From NCBI GenBank assembly GCA_963678555.2, contig CAXXJA010000003.1, forward strand, positions 124,001-188,000: DNA of 64,000 nt, in the 5' to 3' direction. The stretch comes from SABI01 sp963678555 (lineage in GTDB: Bacteria > Spirochaetota > Spirochaetia > Sphaerochaetales > Sphaerochaetaceae). Below the pieces are notes generated by a model. That model saw only the letters and a list, made by a program, of their open reading frames with translations, made no database searches and was not told the DNA's origin. Made by a program: the position numbers and the translations under genes. Numbering within the stretch: the stretch's first letter is position 1; each line of letters begins with the position of its first letter. Shown here piece by piece: positions 63,791-64,000 of the stretch.

Positions 63791-64000
63791 GTGGATGATG
63801 AACGAATCGTCATTCATCGTATATTCAAGTGAGGAGAAAAAGGACTCACTGGGATACACCTGCCTCTCCTCATCGATATAGAGAGCATGCCACCCGCCTA
63901 TTGAGTGTATCAGTTCAAGGCCTTCTTCCTGTGAGAGTGAGTAGCAGGCAGTGGACAGAGCATCAGCGAGGAACGATTCATCCCCGATGATGCTGACACT
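63782..64000 (-). CDS. ApbE-type FMN transferase, C-terminal end only (cut by window edge)
   Basis: The last 72 residues are visible. SVSIIGDESFLADALSTACY followed by EEGLELI matches the ApbE C-terminal motif (ADALSTAxxxxG), with the Asp and Thr that bind magnesium and FAD. ApbE uses FAD to attach FMN covalently to Ser or Thr of FMN-binding domains outside the inner membrane. Its natural target here is the three-repeat lipoprotein at 60731-62032. Confidence 0.85.
   Translation of the reverse strand, partial: SVSIIGDESFLADALSTACYSLSQEEGLELIHSIGGWHALYIDEERQVYPSESFFSSLEYTMNDDSFIIHSQ

Overview
The window reads as chromosomal DNA of a bacterium with an outer membrane, most likely a spirochaete (Spirochaetota). 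Pointers are lipoproteins with short spirochaete-like lipoboxes, a beta-barrel surface protein with an extremely strong promoter, a TolC-dependent exporter, AddAB-type rather than RecBCD-type recombination nucleases, and a flavinylated lipoprotein / NusG-II / Gx-transporter / ApbE cluster of the kind seen in Treponema relatives. Genus cannot be fixed from the sequence alone. No tRNA, rRNA or CRISPR array was found.

Layout. 1-6114 (minus): an efflux operon, tolC-like gene (frameshifted) > membrane-fusion protein > ABC ATPase > MacB-type permease > histidine kinase > response regulator (cut by the window edge). 6325-13837: a pteridine-reductase-like SDR divergent from ftsH, an AAA/DUF4143 ATPase, then hslO-rlmL. 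13838-15918 is an accessory patch: vapBC lies between rlmL and a second, diverged copy of the rlmL 3' end, followed by a HEPN/MNT module. 15932-21369 (minus): pyruvate dehydrogenase operon aceE-aceF-lpdA. 21566-22783: abundant outer-membrane protein. 23031-23975: a UPF0158-GNAT fusion. 24107-25405: enolase. 25477-27315 (minus): a decayed toxin-like ORF and the rplM-rpsI-recX operon. 27598-31179 (minus): rimO and a PcrA/UvrD helicase. 31238-36453 (minus): a SNF2 helicase translationally coupled to an unrecognised 822-residue zinc-ribbon protein. An IS1634-like element (36457-38369) sits exactly between the SNF2 ribosome binding site and its ATG. 38610-46415: ybaK, oppBCDF and oppA. 46532-50830: aroA-ltaE-ferredoxin/flavodoxin-malY. 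50819-56826 (minus): addB-addA. 56865-60711: CPBP protease, secreted-type nuclease, FKBP lipoprotein and AlkD-like repair protein. 60731-64000: the flavinylation cluster.

Most notable observations: (1) the IS insertion separating a ribosome binding site from its start codon, with a reconstructable empty site; (2) the SNF2 plus zinc-ribbon two-gene module, which I cannot assign to a described system; (3) the duplicated rlmL tail bracketing vapBC, with the intact terminator only after the second copy; (4) a set of genes without a Shine-Dalgarno sequence whose -10 element lies 6-7 nt upstream of the ATG, suggesting leaderless mRNAs; (5) a lipoprotein with three FMN-binding repeats beside ApbE.
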